Below, piece by piece: positions 23,644 to 31,501 of a DNA stretch of 31,501 nucleotides. Each line of letters opens with the position of its first letter. Position 1 is the first letter of the stretch. The notes under the pieces are model-generated. The model made no database searches. It saw only the letters and a program-made list of their open reading frames with translations, and was not told where the DNA came from. The position numbers and the translations under genes were made by a program. The stretch is from NCBI GenBank assembly GCA_038229915.1, contig JBBRNY010000023.1, forward strand, positions 1 through 31,501, read 5' to 3'. The stretch comes from JAFDZW01 sp038229915 (lineage in GTDB: Bacteria > Bacteroidota > Ignavibacteria > Palsa-1295).

Positions 23644-25638
23644 TTATTCCTCATCCTCGGCGGTGCGAAGTTTTTCAAGAACAGAAAAATCTTCGAGTGT
23701 GGTGGTGTCGCCTTTCACATTGCCTGTGGTTGCAAGCTCGCGGAGCAAGCGGCGCATTATTTTGCCGGAGCGAGTTTTGGGCAACGCGTCGGTAAAGTGA
23801 ATATCATCCGGCTTTGCAAAACTCCCGATCTCGGTTGCGATATGATTACGAAGTTTTGTTTTTACTTCATCGGATGATTCAACACCGTTCTTCATCGTCA
23901 CAAACGCTACCAGTGCCGAGCCTTTGAGATCGTCAGGTCTTCCGACAACAGCTGCTTCGGCAACACCTGAGAATCCGACCAAAGCACTTTCTACTTCCAT
24001 CGTGCCAATACGATGCCCGCTCACATTGATCACATCATCAACTCGTCCCATGATCCAAAAATATCCGTCTTTATCTTTACGTGCACCATCGCCGGTAAAG
24101 TAGAGACCTGGGAATTCCGTAAAATATTGTTTCTCGAATCTCTCTGGATCTTTATAGATGCCACGAAGCATCCAGGGCCAAGGCTTTTTCATAATGAGGT
24201 AACCACCGTCATTTGCTCCGACTGGCTTGCCTTCTTTACTGACGACCTGTGGCTCGATACCAAAAAATGGTTTTGTCGCACTTCCTGGTTTTGTTGGTGT
24301 TGCGCCCGGAAATGGCGCGATCATAATAGCACCCGTCTCGGTCTGCCACCAAGTATCAACGATCGGGCACTTCCCTTTGCCGATTACTTTGTGATACCAC
24401 ATCCAAGCCTCTGGGTTAATCGGTTCGCCCACCGAGCCAAGCAACCTGAGCGAGGAAAGATCGTGTTTATTCGGATGGTCGTCACCGGCACGAATAAAAG
24501 CGCGGATCGCTGTTGGTGCAGTATAAAAGATCGACACTTTACGTCGCTCGATTATATCCCAGAAGCGCTCGAATGTTGGGAAGTTTGGTGCGCCTTCGTA
24601 CATCATTATCGTTGCGCCGTTCGAGAGCGGCCCGTAGATGACATAACTATGCCCCGTCACCCAACCGACATCAGCCGTGCACCAAAAAATATCATCGTCG
24701 CGAAGATCGAAAATATATTTTGTCGTCAGGTGTGCCCCGAGCAAATATCCGCCAGTAGTATGGACGATGCCTTTTGGTTTGCCGGTGGTGCCGGAAGTAT
24801 AAAGAATATAGAGTGGGTGTTCGCTATCAATTGCAGGGGCCTTATGAATATGGCTCGCTTCTTTCATGAGATCTGACCACCAATGATCGCGCCCCTCGAC
24901 CATCTCGACATCAATGCCTGTTCGTTTGAGAACAATAACACTCTCCACTGTTGGGCATCCCGTCGAAGTATCTGAATCGGTTGCACGAAGTGCGCCGTCA
25001 ACATTCTTTTTTAATTCGACAACAGCACCACGACGAAACGTACCATCGGCAGTGATGATCGCTTTCGCTTCGGCATCATTGACGCGGTCACGAATAGCTT
25101 CCGATGAAAACCCGCCAAAGATCACCGAATGTGTTGCCCCGATCCTCGCACAAGCAAGCACTGCGATCACGAGCTCGGGTGTCATCCCCATATAGATGGC
25201 AACACGGTCACCCATCCTGATGCCAAGTGAGGTCAGCATATTGGCAGCTTTGCAGACTTCGTGATGGAGCTGCTGATAGGTCAATGTGCGCTCATCGCCA
25301 TATTCACCTTCAAAGATTATTGCGGCTTTTGTTTTGCGCCATCCATCTAAATGTCTATCAAGACAATTATAACTTGCGTTGAGCTTCCCGCCGATAAACC
25401 ATTTCGCAAACGGTGCTTTCCACTCCAATACTTTGCGCCACTTTTTATGCCAATGCAATTCTTCGGCTTGTTTAGCAAAAAAAGCCTCTGGGTCTTTAAT
25501 GCTGGCTTTATAGAGCTTATCGTATGCCGCCTCGGAGCCGACCGATGCGGCTGCGGAGAATATTTTCGACGGTTTGAACAAACGCTTCTCGCTCAGACGA
25601 GACTCGATATGAAGTGACGAAGGTTGCTGATCTGCCAT
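23644..25638 (-). CDS. acs: Acetyl-CoA synthetase (AMP-forming)
   Basis: Acs activates acetate with ATP and CoA to acetyl-CoA through acetyl-AMP, in the cytoplasm. The product, about 664 aa from ATG 25638, has the ANL-superfamily core: the phosphate loop YTSGTTGKPKG (about 280-290), the acetyl-pocket segment WCTADVGWVTGHSYVIYGPL, DTWWQTETGAIMIAPFPG, and the hinge GRVDDVINVSGHRIGTMEVE. The C-terminal PKTRSGKIMRRLLREL carries the catalytic Lys (about 626), the usual site of regulatory acetylation. Full length compared with the 652-aa E. coli enzyme. A TTG three codons upstream (25647) could also start it. It leads a likely operon with the DinB-like and LysE-like genes. Upstream lies a 220-base region that it shares with the divergent ferredoxin gene. 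Confidence 0.97.
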   Translation of the reverse strand: MADQQPSSLHIESRLSEKRLFKPSKIFSAAASVGSEAAYDKLYKASIKDPEAFFAKQAEELHWHKKWRKVLEWKAPFAKWFIGGKLNASYNCLDRHLDGWRKTKAAIIFEGEYGDERTLTYQQLHHEVCKAANMLTSLGIRMGDRVAIYMGMTPELVIAVLACARIGATHSVIFGGFSSEAIRDRVNDAEAKAIITADGTFRRGAVVELKKNVDGALRATDSDTSTGCPTVESVIVLKRTGIDVEMVEGRDHWWSDLMKEASHIHKAPAIDSEHPLYILYTSGTTGKPKGIVHTTGGYLLGAHLTTKYIFDLRDDDIFWCTADVGWVTGHSYVIYGPLSNGATIMMYEGAPNFPTFERFWDIIERRKVSIFYTAPTAIRAFIRAGDDHPNKHDLSSLRLLGSVGEPINPEAWMWYHKVIGKGKCPIVDTWWQTETGAIMIAPFPGATPTKPGSATKPFFGIEPQVVSKEGKPVGANDGGYLIMKKPWPWMLRGIYKDPERFEKQYFTEFPGLYFTGDGARKDKDGYFWIMGRVDDVINVSGHRIGTMEVESALVGFSGVAEAAVVGRPDDLKGSALVAFVTMKNGVESSDEVKTKLRNHIATEIGSFAKPDDIHFTDALPKTRSGKIMRRLLRELATTGNVKGDTTTLEDFSVLEKLRTAEDEE

Positions 25639-25823
25639 TGGGTACAATAAAGATAGTCCGCACTAGGAATCTACAACGAAAACTTATTTGATAATGTGGG
25701 ATGTGCACAACGATATTCTTAATTAAAAGGAGTCATAGATTTTTATCTATAACCATGTCACCCATTATGGATAAGCAAATCTCAGTTTGTTGGCTCTGTC
25801 GCGCCCCCTGCCCTTTCCTTTCG

Positions 25824-25831
25824 TATATTTG
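25824..25831 (+). promoter_or_regulatory. Bacteroidetes-type -7 promoter element
   Basis: TATATTTG fits the TAnnTTTG -7 consensus of the Bacteroidetes housekeeping sigma factor. It lies 28 bases before the GTG start at 25859. A TTG -33 element at the right spacing is not evident. A Shine-Dalgarno sequence AAGGAG (25845-25850) follows. The rest of the divergent region 25648-25858 shows no other clear site. Confidence 0.4.
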
Positions 25832-25858
25832 TAGATTATCATTGAAGGAGAAAAGGCT

Positions 25859-26554
25859 GTGTCACACGATCATAGCGGAAAATCAGGTTTAGAGCGTCAT
25901 AATGAGGAAATGCAGGTCAAGGGCTTTGCCCATTGGCTCTTTGGTGCAAGCGGCGGTACGCAATTGCCTACTGATGCGCCGGCGCATACATCCCACCATG
26001 ACAGTGGTCATCATGTCAGTGAAGAATTCAAGGGTTTTTTCAAAGACTCACCCACAGATACCGACCAAGAGTATCAGAAGATCCGTCGTGATCGCTCGGC
26101 TCCGACCGATCTGAGCCAGATCAATATCCCTGCGGGATATGCTCCGGTTACGTTCGTCGAAGATGATATTATCGTTGTTGCCGAAAAAGGCGCAAATTTG
26201 CGTCAGATCTGCCTCGATAATAATATACCATTATATGGTGGCGTAATGACCGTCTTGAATTGCCGTGGCTTAGGGCTTTGCACTTCTTGCCGCGTATCGG
26301 TTGACCCAGCGGATGGAGTCACGCCTCCGAATGCAATGGAAAAAGTCCATTTGATCCGTGACAATCCGAAATACCGCCTTGCTTGCCAATGCGAAGTCAC
26401 TGGTCCGGTAAATGTCAGTACCAAGCCGGCGAAAGATTACGGAAATATGATGATCAATTTGGTGCGGAATGCAACGCTCTTCGGTGTATTCTCGGTGATC
26501 ATGCTGTTACTACTGGCTGTAATGGGCTTAGACGTAGTAGGAAAATGGTTTTAG
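25859..26554 (+). CDS. Membrane-anchored [2Fe-2S] ferredoxin-like protein
   Basis: The product (231 aa) starts at GTG 25859, supported by AAGGAG eight bases upstream. The N-terminal 95 residues are hydrophilic and rich in His, Ser and Asp (HTSHHDSGHHVSEEF). A ferredoxin domain follows (about 95-190): VTFVEDDIIVVAEKGANLRQICLDNNIPL, then Cys135-x5-Cys141-x2-Cys144, and Cys176/Cys178 in RLACQCEVTGPV as the fourth ligand. This spacing resembles the adrenodoxin type more than the plant type. A single C-terminal transmembrane helix (about 205-228, LFGVFSVIMLLLLAVMGLDVV) anchors it with the cluster most likely on the cytoplasmic side. It could pass electrons to a membrane or soluble partner, but no redox partner gene is adjacent. 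A terminator follows at 26582-26611. Confidence 0.85.
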   Translation: MSHDHSGKSGLERHNEEMQVKGFAHWLFGASGGTQLPTDAPAHTSHHDSGHHVSEEFKGFFKDSPTDTDQEYQKIRRDRSAPTDLSQINIPAGYAPVTFVEDDIIVVAEKGANLRQICLDNNIPLYGGVMTVLNCRGLGLCTSCRVSVDPADGVTPPNAMEKVHLIRDNPKYRLACQCEVTGPVNVSTKPAKDYGNMMINLVRNATLFGVFSVIMLLLLAVMGLDVVGKWF

Positions 26555-26581
26555 TTGGATAGTATAATAAGTAGTTAATGG

Positions 26582-26611
26582 AAGGTCGAGCTGGTTTGCC
26601 CGACCTTTTTT
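26582..26611 (+). terminator. Rho-independent terminator
   Basis: AAGGTCG (26582-26588) pairs with CGACCTT around a 12-base loop and runs into T-rich sequence. It closes the transcript of the membrane ferredoxin and separates it from the tRNA. Confidence 0.85.
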
Positions 26612-26676
26612 ATTTTAAACGGGTATCAGCCATTTGAACCTGATACTACCACGGGCTGTTTTGTAAACTTGAACAC

Positions 26677-26750
26677 GGTCTCGTAGTTCAGTTGGATAGA
26701 ACGTCAGTTTCCTAAACTGAATGTCGCAGGTTCGAATCCTGCCGAGACCA
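26677..26750 (+). tRNA. tRNA-Arg, anticodon CCT
   Basis: The 74-base cloverleaf is complete. The acceptor arm is GGTCTCG/CGAGACC, the D arm GTTC/GAAC and the anticodon stem TCAGT/ACTGA. The loop TTCCTAA carries CCT at 26711-26713, and the T arm is GCAGG/CCTGC with loop TTCGAAT. The discriminator base is A and the 3' CCA is not encoded. It reads the AGG arginine codon. The methylmalonyl-CoA epimerase start codon lies only seven bases after it. Confidence 0.97.
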
Positions 26751-26757
26751 CACTATC

Positions 26758-27162
26758 ATGGCAAAAAAAATATCACATCTCGGCATAGCCGTCAAAGATC
26801 TGGCAGCATCCGAGGCGCTCTTTGCAAAATTACTCGGCACTGATGAGATTCACCACGAAGTGGTCGAAGATCAGGGTGTGGAGATCGCTTCATTCAAAAT
26901 TGGCGACAGCATTATTGAACTGACGGCGGCGACTAGCCCCGACTCGCCTATTGCAATGTTTCTCGAAAAACGTGGCGAAGGTATTCATCATATTGCACTC
27001 GAAGTCGATGACGTTGCCGCCGAACTTGAACGCCTCAAAGGAGAAGGTATTCGTTTGATCGACGAAGCACCTCGCGATGGTGCTCACAATATGAGCATAG
27101 CATTCTTACATCCTAAATCTACCGGCGGAGTCCTCGTCGAGTTGTGCGAGATAAAGAAATAA
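26758..27162 (+). CDS. mce: Methylmalonyl-CoA epimerase
   Basis: This 134 aa vicinal-oxygen-chelate protein interconverts (R)- and (S)-methylmalonyl-CoA in the propionate-succinate pathway. The landmarks are ISHLGIAVKDL (His7), SIIELTAATSPDSPI (Glu54), EGIHHIALEVDDV (His77/78), and GVLVELCEI (Glu128), which supply the metal site. GAHNMSIAFLHPKSTGGV is the conserved active-site loop. Length is normal for the family. The start at 26758 matches family N-termini, yet only seven bases separate it from the 3' end of tRNA-Arg. There is no room for a Shine-Dalgarno sequence outside the tRNA. It is followed six bases later by uvrC. Methylmalonyl-CoA mutase genes are not in this window. Confidence 0.95.
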   Translation: MAKKISHLGIAVKDLAASEALFAKLLGTDEIHHEVVEDQGVEIASFKIGDSIIELTAATSPDSPIAMFLEKRGEGIHHIALEVDDVAAELERLKGEGIRLIDEAPRDGAHNMSIAFLHPKSTGGVLVELCEIKK

Positions 27163-27168
27163 TTTGCT

Positions 27169-29196
27169 GTGAGTGACTATCTTCCACTTCCCCTCTATAA
27201 TGGAGACGACGAAACGTCGGGTTTCGACGACGAACTCGAACAAGAAGAAGATGCCCTTGCAATAGCTGCGGTGGGCGAACAGTTTCGAATTGCCGTCACT
27301 ATCGATGATATCCGTCTCGAAGAAAAGCTCGAAAGCCTGCCGAAACATCCGGGTGTGTATCAATTTAAGAATGCTGCAGGGAAAGTTATTTATGTCGGCA
27401 AAGCGAAAGTTCTCAAGAATCGTGTCCGTTCTTATTTCCAAAATTATCGGCGCGGAGCAGGAGACGGCAAGCTTCGAGCGTTAGTCGAGAAGATCGCTGA
27501 TGTTGAGTTAATATTGACTGACAGTGATGTCGAGGCCTTGATCCTCGAGAACACCTTGATCAAAAAATTCCAGCCGAGATATAATATCAATCTTCGTGAT
27601 GACAAAACATATCCGTGGGTCTGCATCACCAATGAAGCGTATCCAAGAGTATTCCCGACACGCCGAAAACGACACGATGGCGCAAAATACTTTGGGCCAT
27701 ATACTGATGTCGGAGTGTTGCGTTTTGTCTTAACGACCCTTCGCGAAATTTTTCCGCTCCGAACCTGTGACCTGGCCATCGACGATGATTTTATTGCAAA
27801 GAAAAAAGCACGCGTGTGTTTGGAATACCACATCAAACGTTGCGAAGGTCCCTGCGAAGGCTTAGTCTCAGAAGCATCTTATACGGCGATGATCAAGAAG
27901 GTCAAACAATTTCTTGCCGGTCGGACTCGCGATCTCGAAAAAGAATTGCGCGATGATATGCATCAGCTCGCTGAAACAATGCACTTCGAAGAGGCGGCTA
28001 AAATTCGCGATCAGATCAAAATTCTTGCTGAGTACTCGAACAAGCAAAAAGTCTTGAGCGAAGAGACGACCGATCGTGATATCTTCGCTGTAGCGATCGA
28101 AGATGATGATGCTTGTGGTATCGCCTTCAAAGTTCGTGATGGCAAACTCATCGGCAAACAACAATTTTTCTTTACCGGTACCGACGGGAAGCCCGAACAA
28201 GAAGTTCTTGAAGCCCTGCTCGAGCGATATTATTCAACAACTGACTATATCCCCGAAGAAATATTTCTCCCGTTCGATCTCGAAAATACTGACACGCTGG
28301 AAGCGTGGCTCAATAGACGGACTCGCGAACTTTCGCACGATGATGACATCGGCGCAATGAAGCCACCAAAGCTCATCGTTCCGAAGATAGGCGATAAAGC
28401 CAAACTTGTTGCGATGGCAGGTTCGAATGCAAAATTTTTGCTTGGTGAGATCAAAATTCAAAAGCTAAAGCAATCAGACTTTACACCTCATGCTGTCAAA
28501 GCATTACAGCGCGACCTTCGTCTCGATAAACTTCCGAAACATATCGAGTGCTTTGATAACTCGCACTTGCAGGGCACCGAATATGTCAGCTCGATGGTCT
28601 ATTTCGAAAATGGCAAGCCAAAAAAAGACCTCTATCGCAAATATAAACTTCGCACGGTCGAAGGTAATGATGATTTTGCCGCAATGAGAGAAGTTGTTGC
28701 GCGTCGATATAGCAAACTATTGAATGATGGTAGCGAGATGCCCGACCTCATTATTGTTGATGGCGGCAAAGGTCAGCTTTCGAGTGCGTATGAAATATTG
28801 AAAGAATTGAATCTTACCCATATCCCGATCATTGGGCTCGCGAAAAGATTGGAAGAAGTGTTTGTTGTTGGTAGTAGTGATTCTCTTCTACTGCCCCGCA
28901 CTTCGAGCAGCTTAAAACTCCTGCAACAGCTTCGTGATGAGGCACATCGTTATGCTATTACTTACCATCGCACACTTCGGGAAAAACGAACAATTCAGAC
29001 CGAGCTCATGGAAATTCCGGGCATCGGAAAGAAAATAGCGATGAAACTTCTCGAAGAATTTGGCTCGGTTGATGGTGTGCGACACACCTCTGAGCCTCAG
29101 CTCGTTACTTCGATCGGCTTAAGCGCGACAAAAAAAATTATTCAGTACTTCAAAGAAAAGGAAGCTCATGGGCACGATGATAACACTGCCGTCTGA
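27169..29196 (+). CDS. uvrC: Excinuclease ABC subunit C
   Basis: UvrC makes both incisions around a lesion in nucleotide excision repair, after UvrA and UvrB load. Domains in order: an acidic N-terminal extension of about 50 residues, a GIY-YIG nuclease (LPKHPGVYQF, VIYVGKAKVLKNRVRSYF, about 58-145), a UVR helix hairpin that binds UvrB (EAAKIRDQIKILAEY), the RNase-H-like 5'-nuclease domain (IECFDNSHLQGTEYVSSMVYFENG, LIIVDGGKGQLSSAYEIL), and a C-terminal helix-hairpin-helix pair (MEIPGIGKKIAMKLLEEFGSV). The extension before PGVY is about 40 residues longer than in E. coli UvrC. The start is GTG 27169. Its 3' end overlaps the tsaD frame by up to 29 bases, and mce precedes it by six bases. Confidence 0.97.
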   Translation: MSDYLPLPLYNGDDETSGFDDELEQEEDALAIAAVGEQFRIAVTIDDIRLEEKLESLPKHPGVYQFKNAAGKVIYVGKAKVLKNRVRSYFQNYRRGAGDGKLRALVEKIADVELILTDSDVEALILENTLIKKFQPRYNINLRDDKTYPWVCITNEAYPRVFPTRRKRHDGAKYFGPYTDVGVLRFVLTTLREIFPLRTCDLAIDDDFIAKKKARVCLEYHIKRCEGPCEGLVSEASYTAMIKKVKQFLAGRTRDLEKELRDDMHQLAETMHFEEAAKIRDQIKILAEYSNKQKVLSEETTDRDIFAVAIEDDDACGIAFKVRDGKLIGKQQFFFTGTDGKPEQEVLEALLERYYSTTDYIPEEIFLPFDLENTDTLEAWLNRRTRELSHDDDIGAMKPPKLIVPKIGDKAKLVAMAGSNAKFLLGEIKIQKLKQSDFTPHAVKALQRDLRLDKLPKHIECFDNSHLQGTEYVSSMVYFENGKPKKDLYRKYKLRTVEGNDDFAAMREVVARRYSKLLNDGSEMPDLIIVDGGKGQLSSAYEILKELNLTHIPIIGLAKRLEEVFVVGSSDSLLLPRTSSSLKLLQQLRDEAHRYAITYHRTLREKRTIQTELMEIPGIGKKIAMKLLEEFGSVDGVRHTSEPQLVTSIGLSATKKIIQYFKEKEAHGHDDNTAV

Positions 29197-30199
29197 CGGC
29201 ATCGTGCTCGGCATCGAAACTTCGTGCGATGAAACCAGCGCGGCAGTATTGCGCGGTTCAGATCTTGCTTCGGTCATTATTTCATCACAACTGTTTCATT
29301 CGAAATACGGTGGTGTCATCCCCGAGCTTGCTTCTCGTGCTCATTTAAAAACAATTATTCCCGTCATCGAAGAAGCACTGGGGCAAGCGAATGTTTCTGC
29401 AAAAGAACTTACCGCGGTGGCGGCGACGAACACACCAGGATTATTGGGTGCATTGCTTGTCGGTGTGAATACAGCAAAAGGTTTGGCTCTTTCACTTGGC
29501 ATACCCTTGATCGGCGTGCATCATATCGAAGCGCATATTTTTAGTGCATTACTCGAAACTGAAAAGCCTGAACTTCCTTTTTTAGCATTAGTCGTTTCGG
29601 GTGGACATACAATGCTTGTGATCGTCAAAGCTGTCGGAGTGTATACCGTCATTGGCAAAACCCTTGATGATGCTGCCGGAGAAGCATTTGATAAAGTTGG
29701 GAAAATGCTTGGGCTCGGTTACCCAGCAGGTCCGGTGGTCGATAGAGTATCGAAAACAGGCAACCCGAATTTTATGCACTTCCCGAGACCAATGATCTAC
29801 GAAACAACATACGATTTTAGTTTTAGCGGCATTAAGACTTCAGTGCTCTATTATCTTCGTGACAATCCCGAAGTAATAGCTACGCATCTCAATGATGTTG
29901 CCGCATCGTTTCAACAAGCGGTTGTCGATGTCCTTGTAGCAAAGACCATGCGTGCCGCGAAAGAATTTAACATTCGCGACATTGTTTGTGTCGGCGGCGT
30001 TAGTGCAAACACCTGCTTACGCGCAACGTTAGCTGAACAAGCCTCAAAAACGGGAAGAAGATTTTTGACCACTCGGCCAATGCTTTCAACTGATAACGCG
30101 GCAATGATCGCAATGCTAGGTGCTCTTAAGCTTGGGCAGGGCCTCGCTAATACACTCGCACTGACATCACACGCACGCTCACCACTTTCGGCAATTTAA
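29168..30199 (+). CDS. tsaD: tRNA N6-adenosine threonylcarbamoyltransferase
   Basis: TsaD, with TsaB and TsaE, transfers the threonylcarbamoyl group to A37 of ANN-decoding tRNAs (t6A). The product (343 aa) carries LGIETSCDETSAAVL at the start. The metal-binding HxxxH is His119 and His123 in VHHIEAHIF. The ASKHA-fold motifs ALVVSGGHTMLVIV, DDAAGEAFDKVGKMLGLGYPGP-like (LGYPAGPVVDRV) and FSGIKTSVLYYL follow, and the C-terminal VGGVSANTCLRATL and STDNAAMIAMLG are present. Start codons at 29168 or 29177 overlap uvrC; GTG 29204 would place the start after the uvrC stop. The overlap suggests translational coupling. RsmB follows two bases after its stop. Confidence 0.96.
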   Translation: MGTMITLPSDGIVLGIETSCDETSAAVLRGSDLASVIISSQLFHSKYGGVIPELASRAHLKTIIPVIEEALGQANVSAKELTAVAATNTPGLLGALLVGVNTAKGLALSLGIPLIGVHHIEAHIFSALLETEKPELPFLALVVSGGHTMLVIVKAVGVYTVIGKTLDDAAGEAFDKVGKMLGLGYPAGPVVDRVSKTGNPNFMHFPRPMIYETTYDFSFSGIKTSVLYYLRDNPEVIATHLNDVAASFQQAVVDVLVAKTMRAAKEFNIRDIVCVGGVSANTCLRATLAEQASKTGRRFLTTRPMLSTDNAAMIAMLGALKLGQGLANTLALTSHARSPLSAI

Positions 30200-30201
30200 T
30201 T

Positions 30202-31491
30202 ATGACCAAATCAAGTATTGTCGGGCATGTCATCGAAGTGTTCGTCAAGTTCACGACCAATACTATTGTGCCCGCAGACCTCACGATCCGAAATTTCTTC
30301 GCTGATCGCAAATATCTCGGTGCCGGTGATCGTCGCCAGATCAGCGAAGCGTACTTCGGCACTATTAAACAATTTCTACGCCTCGAAGCTATTACTCAGG
30401 ATGCGCTAACAACAAAATTTAATCACCCACAACTTGTTGTCAGTGCTTATTATCTCGCAGTTCAGAATGCCGATCCGACCGAGATGCGTGATACGATCGC
30501 CGGTCTCAAGAACGATTTTGCCCGCGACTACCCGCCAAATGTTTTTGAACGGATGGCGAATCGGAAGATCGAAGATCAACGTCTCGCACAACTTTCAGTT
30601 ATCGAGCGGCTTGCCGTGTATTATTCATTCCCGCAGTGGTTTGTCGCCGAGATCGAACGTGAGTATGGTATAGAGCAAAGCGAATTATTATTGAAAGCAC
30701 TCAACGAAGAGGCAACAACTAATCTTCGTGCCAACCGTACATTCACTACACGTGATGAATTACAAAAAACATTGACAGAGCTTGGTGTAGAATCAACAAC
30801 CTCCACAATAGCCGAGGATGCATTAATACTTTCAAAACGAATTAACGTTTGGGACTTAGAACCGTTCAAACAGGGCTTGTTTGAGATCCAAGACGAAGCG
30901 AGTCAGCTTGTCGCACCATTTGCAAATATCACCTCGAATAAAATTCGTGTGCTTGATGCTTGTGCGGGTGCCGGAGGGAAGGCACTACACTTTTCTAGTC
31001 TGCTTCGCGGACAAGGCGAGATTGTCGCCACCGATATTGGTGCGCGCAAACTCGAAGAAATGCGCAAGCGAGTGAAGCGAAGTAATATTCAAAATATCCG
31101 GATCGTTGCCCCACATCAGTATGATGAGCAATTAGGCATACAAGCATTCGGCTCGTTCGACGTTGTGCTACTTGATGTTCCTTGCAGCGGCACTGGGACT
31201 CTGCGTCGTAACCCGAGCATCAAATGGCGTTTGACCGAAGAAATGCAACGAGAACTGATAGAAAAGCAAAGAAATATTCTCGAACGAAATGCTCCGTATG
31301 TAAAAGAAAATGGCGTGTTATTGTATTCAACGTGTTCACTTCTTAAAAGCGAAGGCGAACAACAAGCCGAGTGGTTTGTTGAGCATAACCCAGAGTTTAT
31401 TCTTGAAGCAAGCAAACGCACCCACCCCGAGTCAGAACATTGCGATGGTTTTTTTGTAGCACGTCTACGAAGAAGATCTAACGCCGCTTAG
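30202..31491 (+). CDS. rsmB: 16S rRNA (cytosine-C5) methyltransferase, RsmB/Sun type
   Basis: The product (429 aa) has an N-terminal NusB-like RNA-binding helical domain (about 1-140: VIEVFVKFTTNTIVPADLTIRNFFADRKYLGAGDRRQISEAYFG). A Fmu/NOL1-type m5C methyltransferase domain follows. The S-adenosylmethionine motif is VLDACAGAGGKALHFSSLL. The first cysteine motif is LLDVPCSGTGTLRRNPSIKW (Cys328). The second is LLYSTCSLLKSEGE with Cys378, the catalytic nucleophile by family rule. The normal target is C967 of 16S rRNA in E. coli numbering; the position in this organism is inferred. The N-terminal domain is more divergent than the catalytic half. The gene starts two bases after tsaD and ends ten bases before the window edge, so a downstream operon member may follow. 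Confidence 0.92.
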   Translation: MTKSSIVGHVIEVFVKFTTNTIVPADLTIRNFFADRKYLGAGDRRQISEAYFGTIKQFLRLEAITQDALTTKFNHPQLVVSAYYLAVQNADPTEMRDTIAGLKNDFARDYPPNVFERMANRKIEDQRLAQLSVIERLAVYYSFPQWFVAEIEREYGIEQSELLLKALNEEATTNLRANRTFTTRDELQKTLTELGVESTTSTIAEDALILSKRINVWDLEPFKQGLFEIQDEASQLVAPFANITSNKIRVLDACAGAGGKALHFSSLLRGQGEIVATDIGARKLEEMRKRVKRSNIQNIRIVAPHQYDEQLGIQAFGSFDVVLLDVPCSGTGTLRRNPSIKWRLTEEMQRELIEKQRNILERNAPYVKENGVLLYSTCSLLKSEGEQQAEWFVEHNPEFILEASKRTHPESEHCDGFFVARLRRRSNAA

Positions 31492-31501
31492 CGATGTGTT
31501 C

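Noticed and set aside
24013..24876. 287-codon open frame on the plus strand inside acs
   Set aside because: It is antisense to the catalytic core of a strongly conserved acs gene, and its translation (Trp/Cys/His-rich, no domain) looks like a shadow of the coding strand.

Overview
The window looks like a chromosomal piece from the Bacteroidetes/Chlorobi (FCB) superphylum. Three secreted proteins end in type IX secretion (T9SS) sorting tails. There is an LptE lipoprotein of a Gram-negative outer membrane, a TlpA-like thioredoxin with a carboxypeptidase-regulatory N-terminus, and a giant protein of choice-of-anchor-D (ASPM/SPD-2/Hydin) repeats. The mix suggests a Chlorobi/Ignavibacteria/Kapabacteria-like lineage rather than a classical Bacteroides; that placement is inference. 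Coding density is high. I see no phage, insertion sequence, CRISPR array or rRNA.

Layout. 1-1455: an ECF sigma factor behind an ECF-like promoter, followed by a single-pass membrane protein that is probably its anti-sigma factor. 1456-1944: the only long non-coding stretch, filled with degenerate inverted repeat elements in duplicate. 1945-2305: a small gene with a faint SSB-like start and a clear terminator. 2390-4039: a secreted TlpA-like protein. 4179-10918: a translationally coupled pair, an outer-membrane protein with two OmpA-like domains and the 1526-residue T9SS-tailed repeat protein. 11007-13789: dcd, a secreted unknown, a small unknown gene with a structured leader, and acpS-merR on the minus strand. 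13924-16020: a T9SS-tailed Asp-box beta-propeller.

16029-20693, minus strand: pentapeptide-repeat protein, HAD hydrolase, metallo-beta-lactamase-fold hydrolase, two small unknown proteins and a T9SS-tailed M1 metallopeptidase. 20752-22469, plus strand: a sigma-54 enhancer-binding protein overlapping lptE by four bases. 22480-25638, minus strand: acs, dinB-like and lysE-like genes in a tight cluster. 25859-31491, plus strand: a membrane-anchored [2Fe-2S] protein, tRNA-Arg(CCT), methylmalonyl-CoA epimerase, uvrC, tsaD and an RsmB-type methyltransferase.

How the genes work together. The window mixes housekeeping functions (acetate activation, propionate/methylmalonate metabolism, nucleotide deamination, DNA repair, tRNA t6A and rRNA modification, ACP activation) with cell-envelope functions (LptE, OmpA-like protein, secreted T9SS cargo, ECF/anti-sigma pair). 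No T9SS core component lies here. The most interesting items are the OmpA/giant-repeat couple, the tRNA-mce junction with almost no leader, the membrane-anchored ferredoxin, and the repeat island at 1485-1822. I found no clearly new defence or mobile system.
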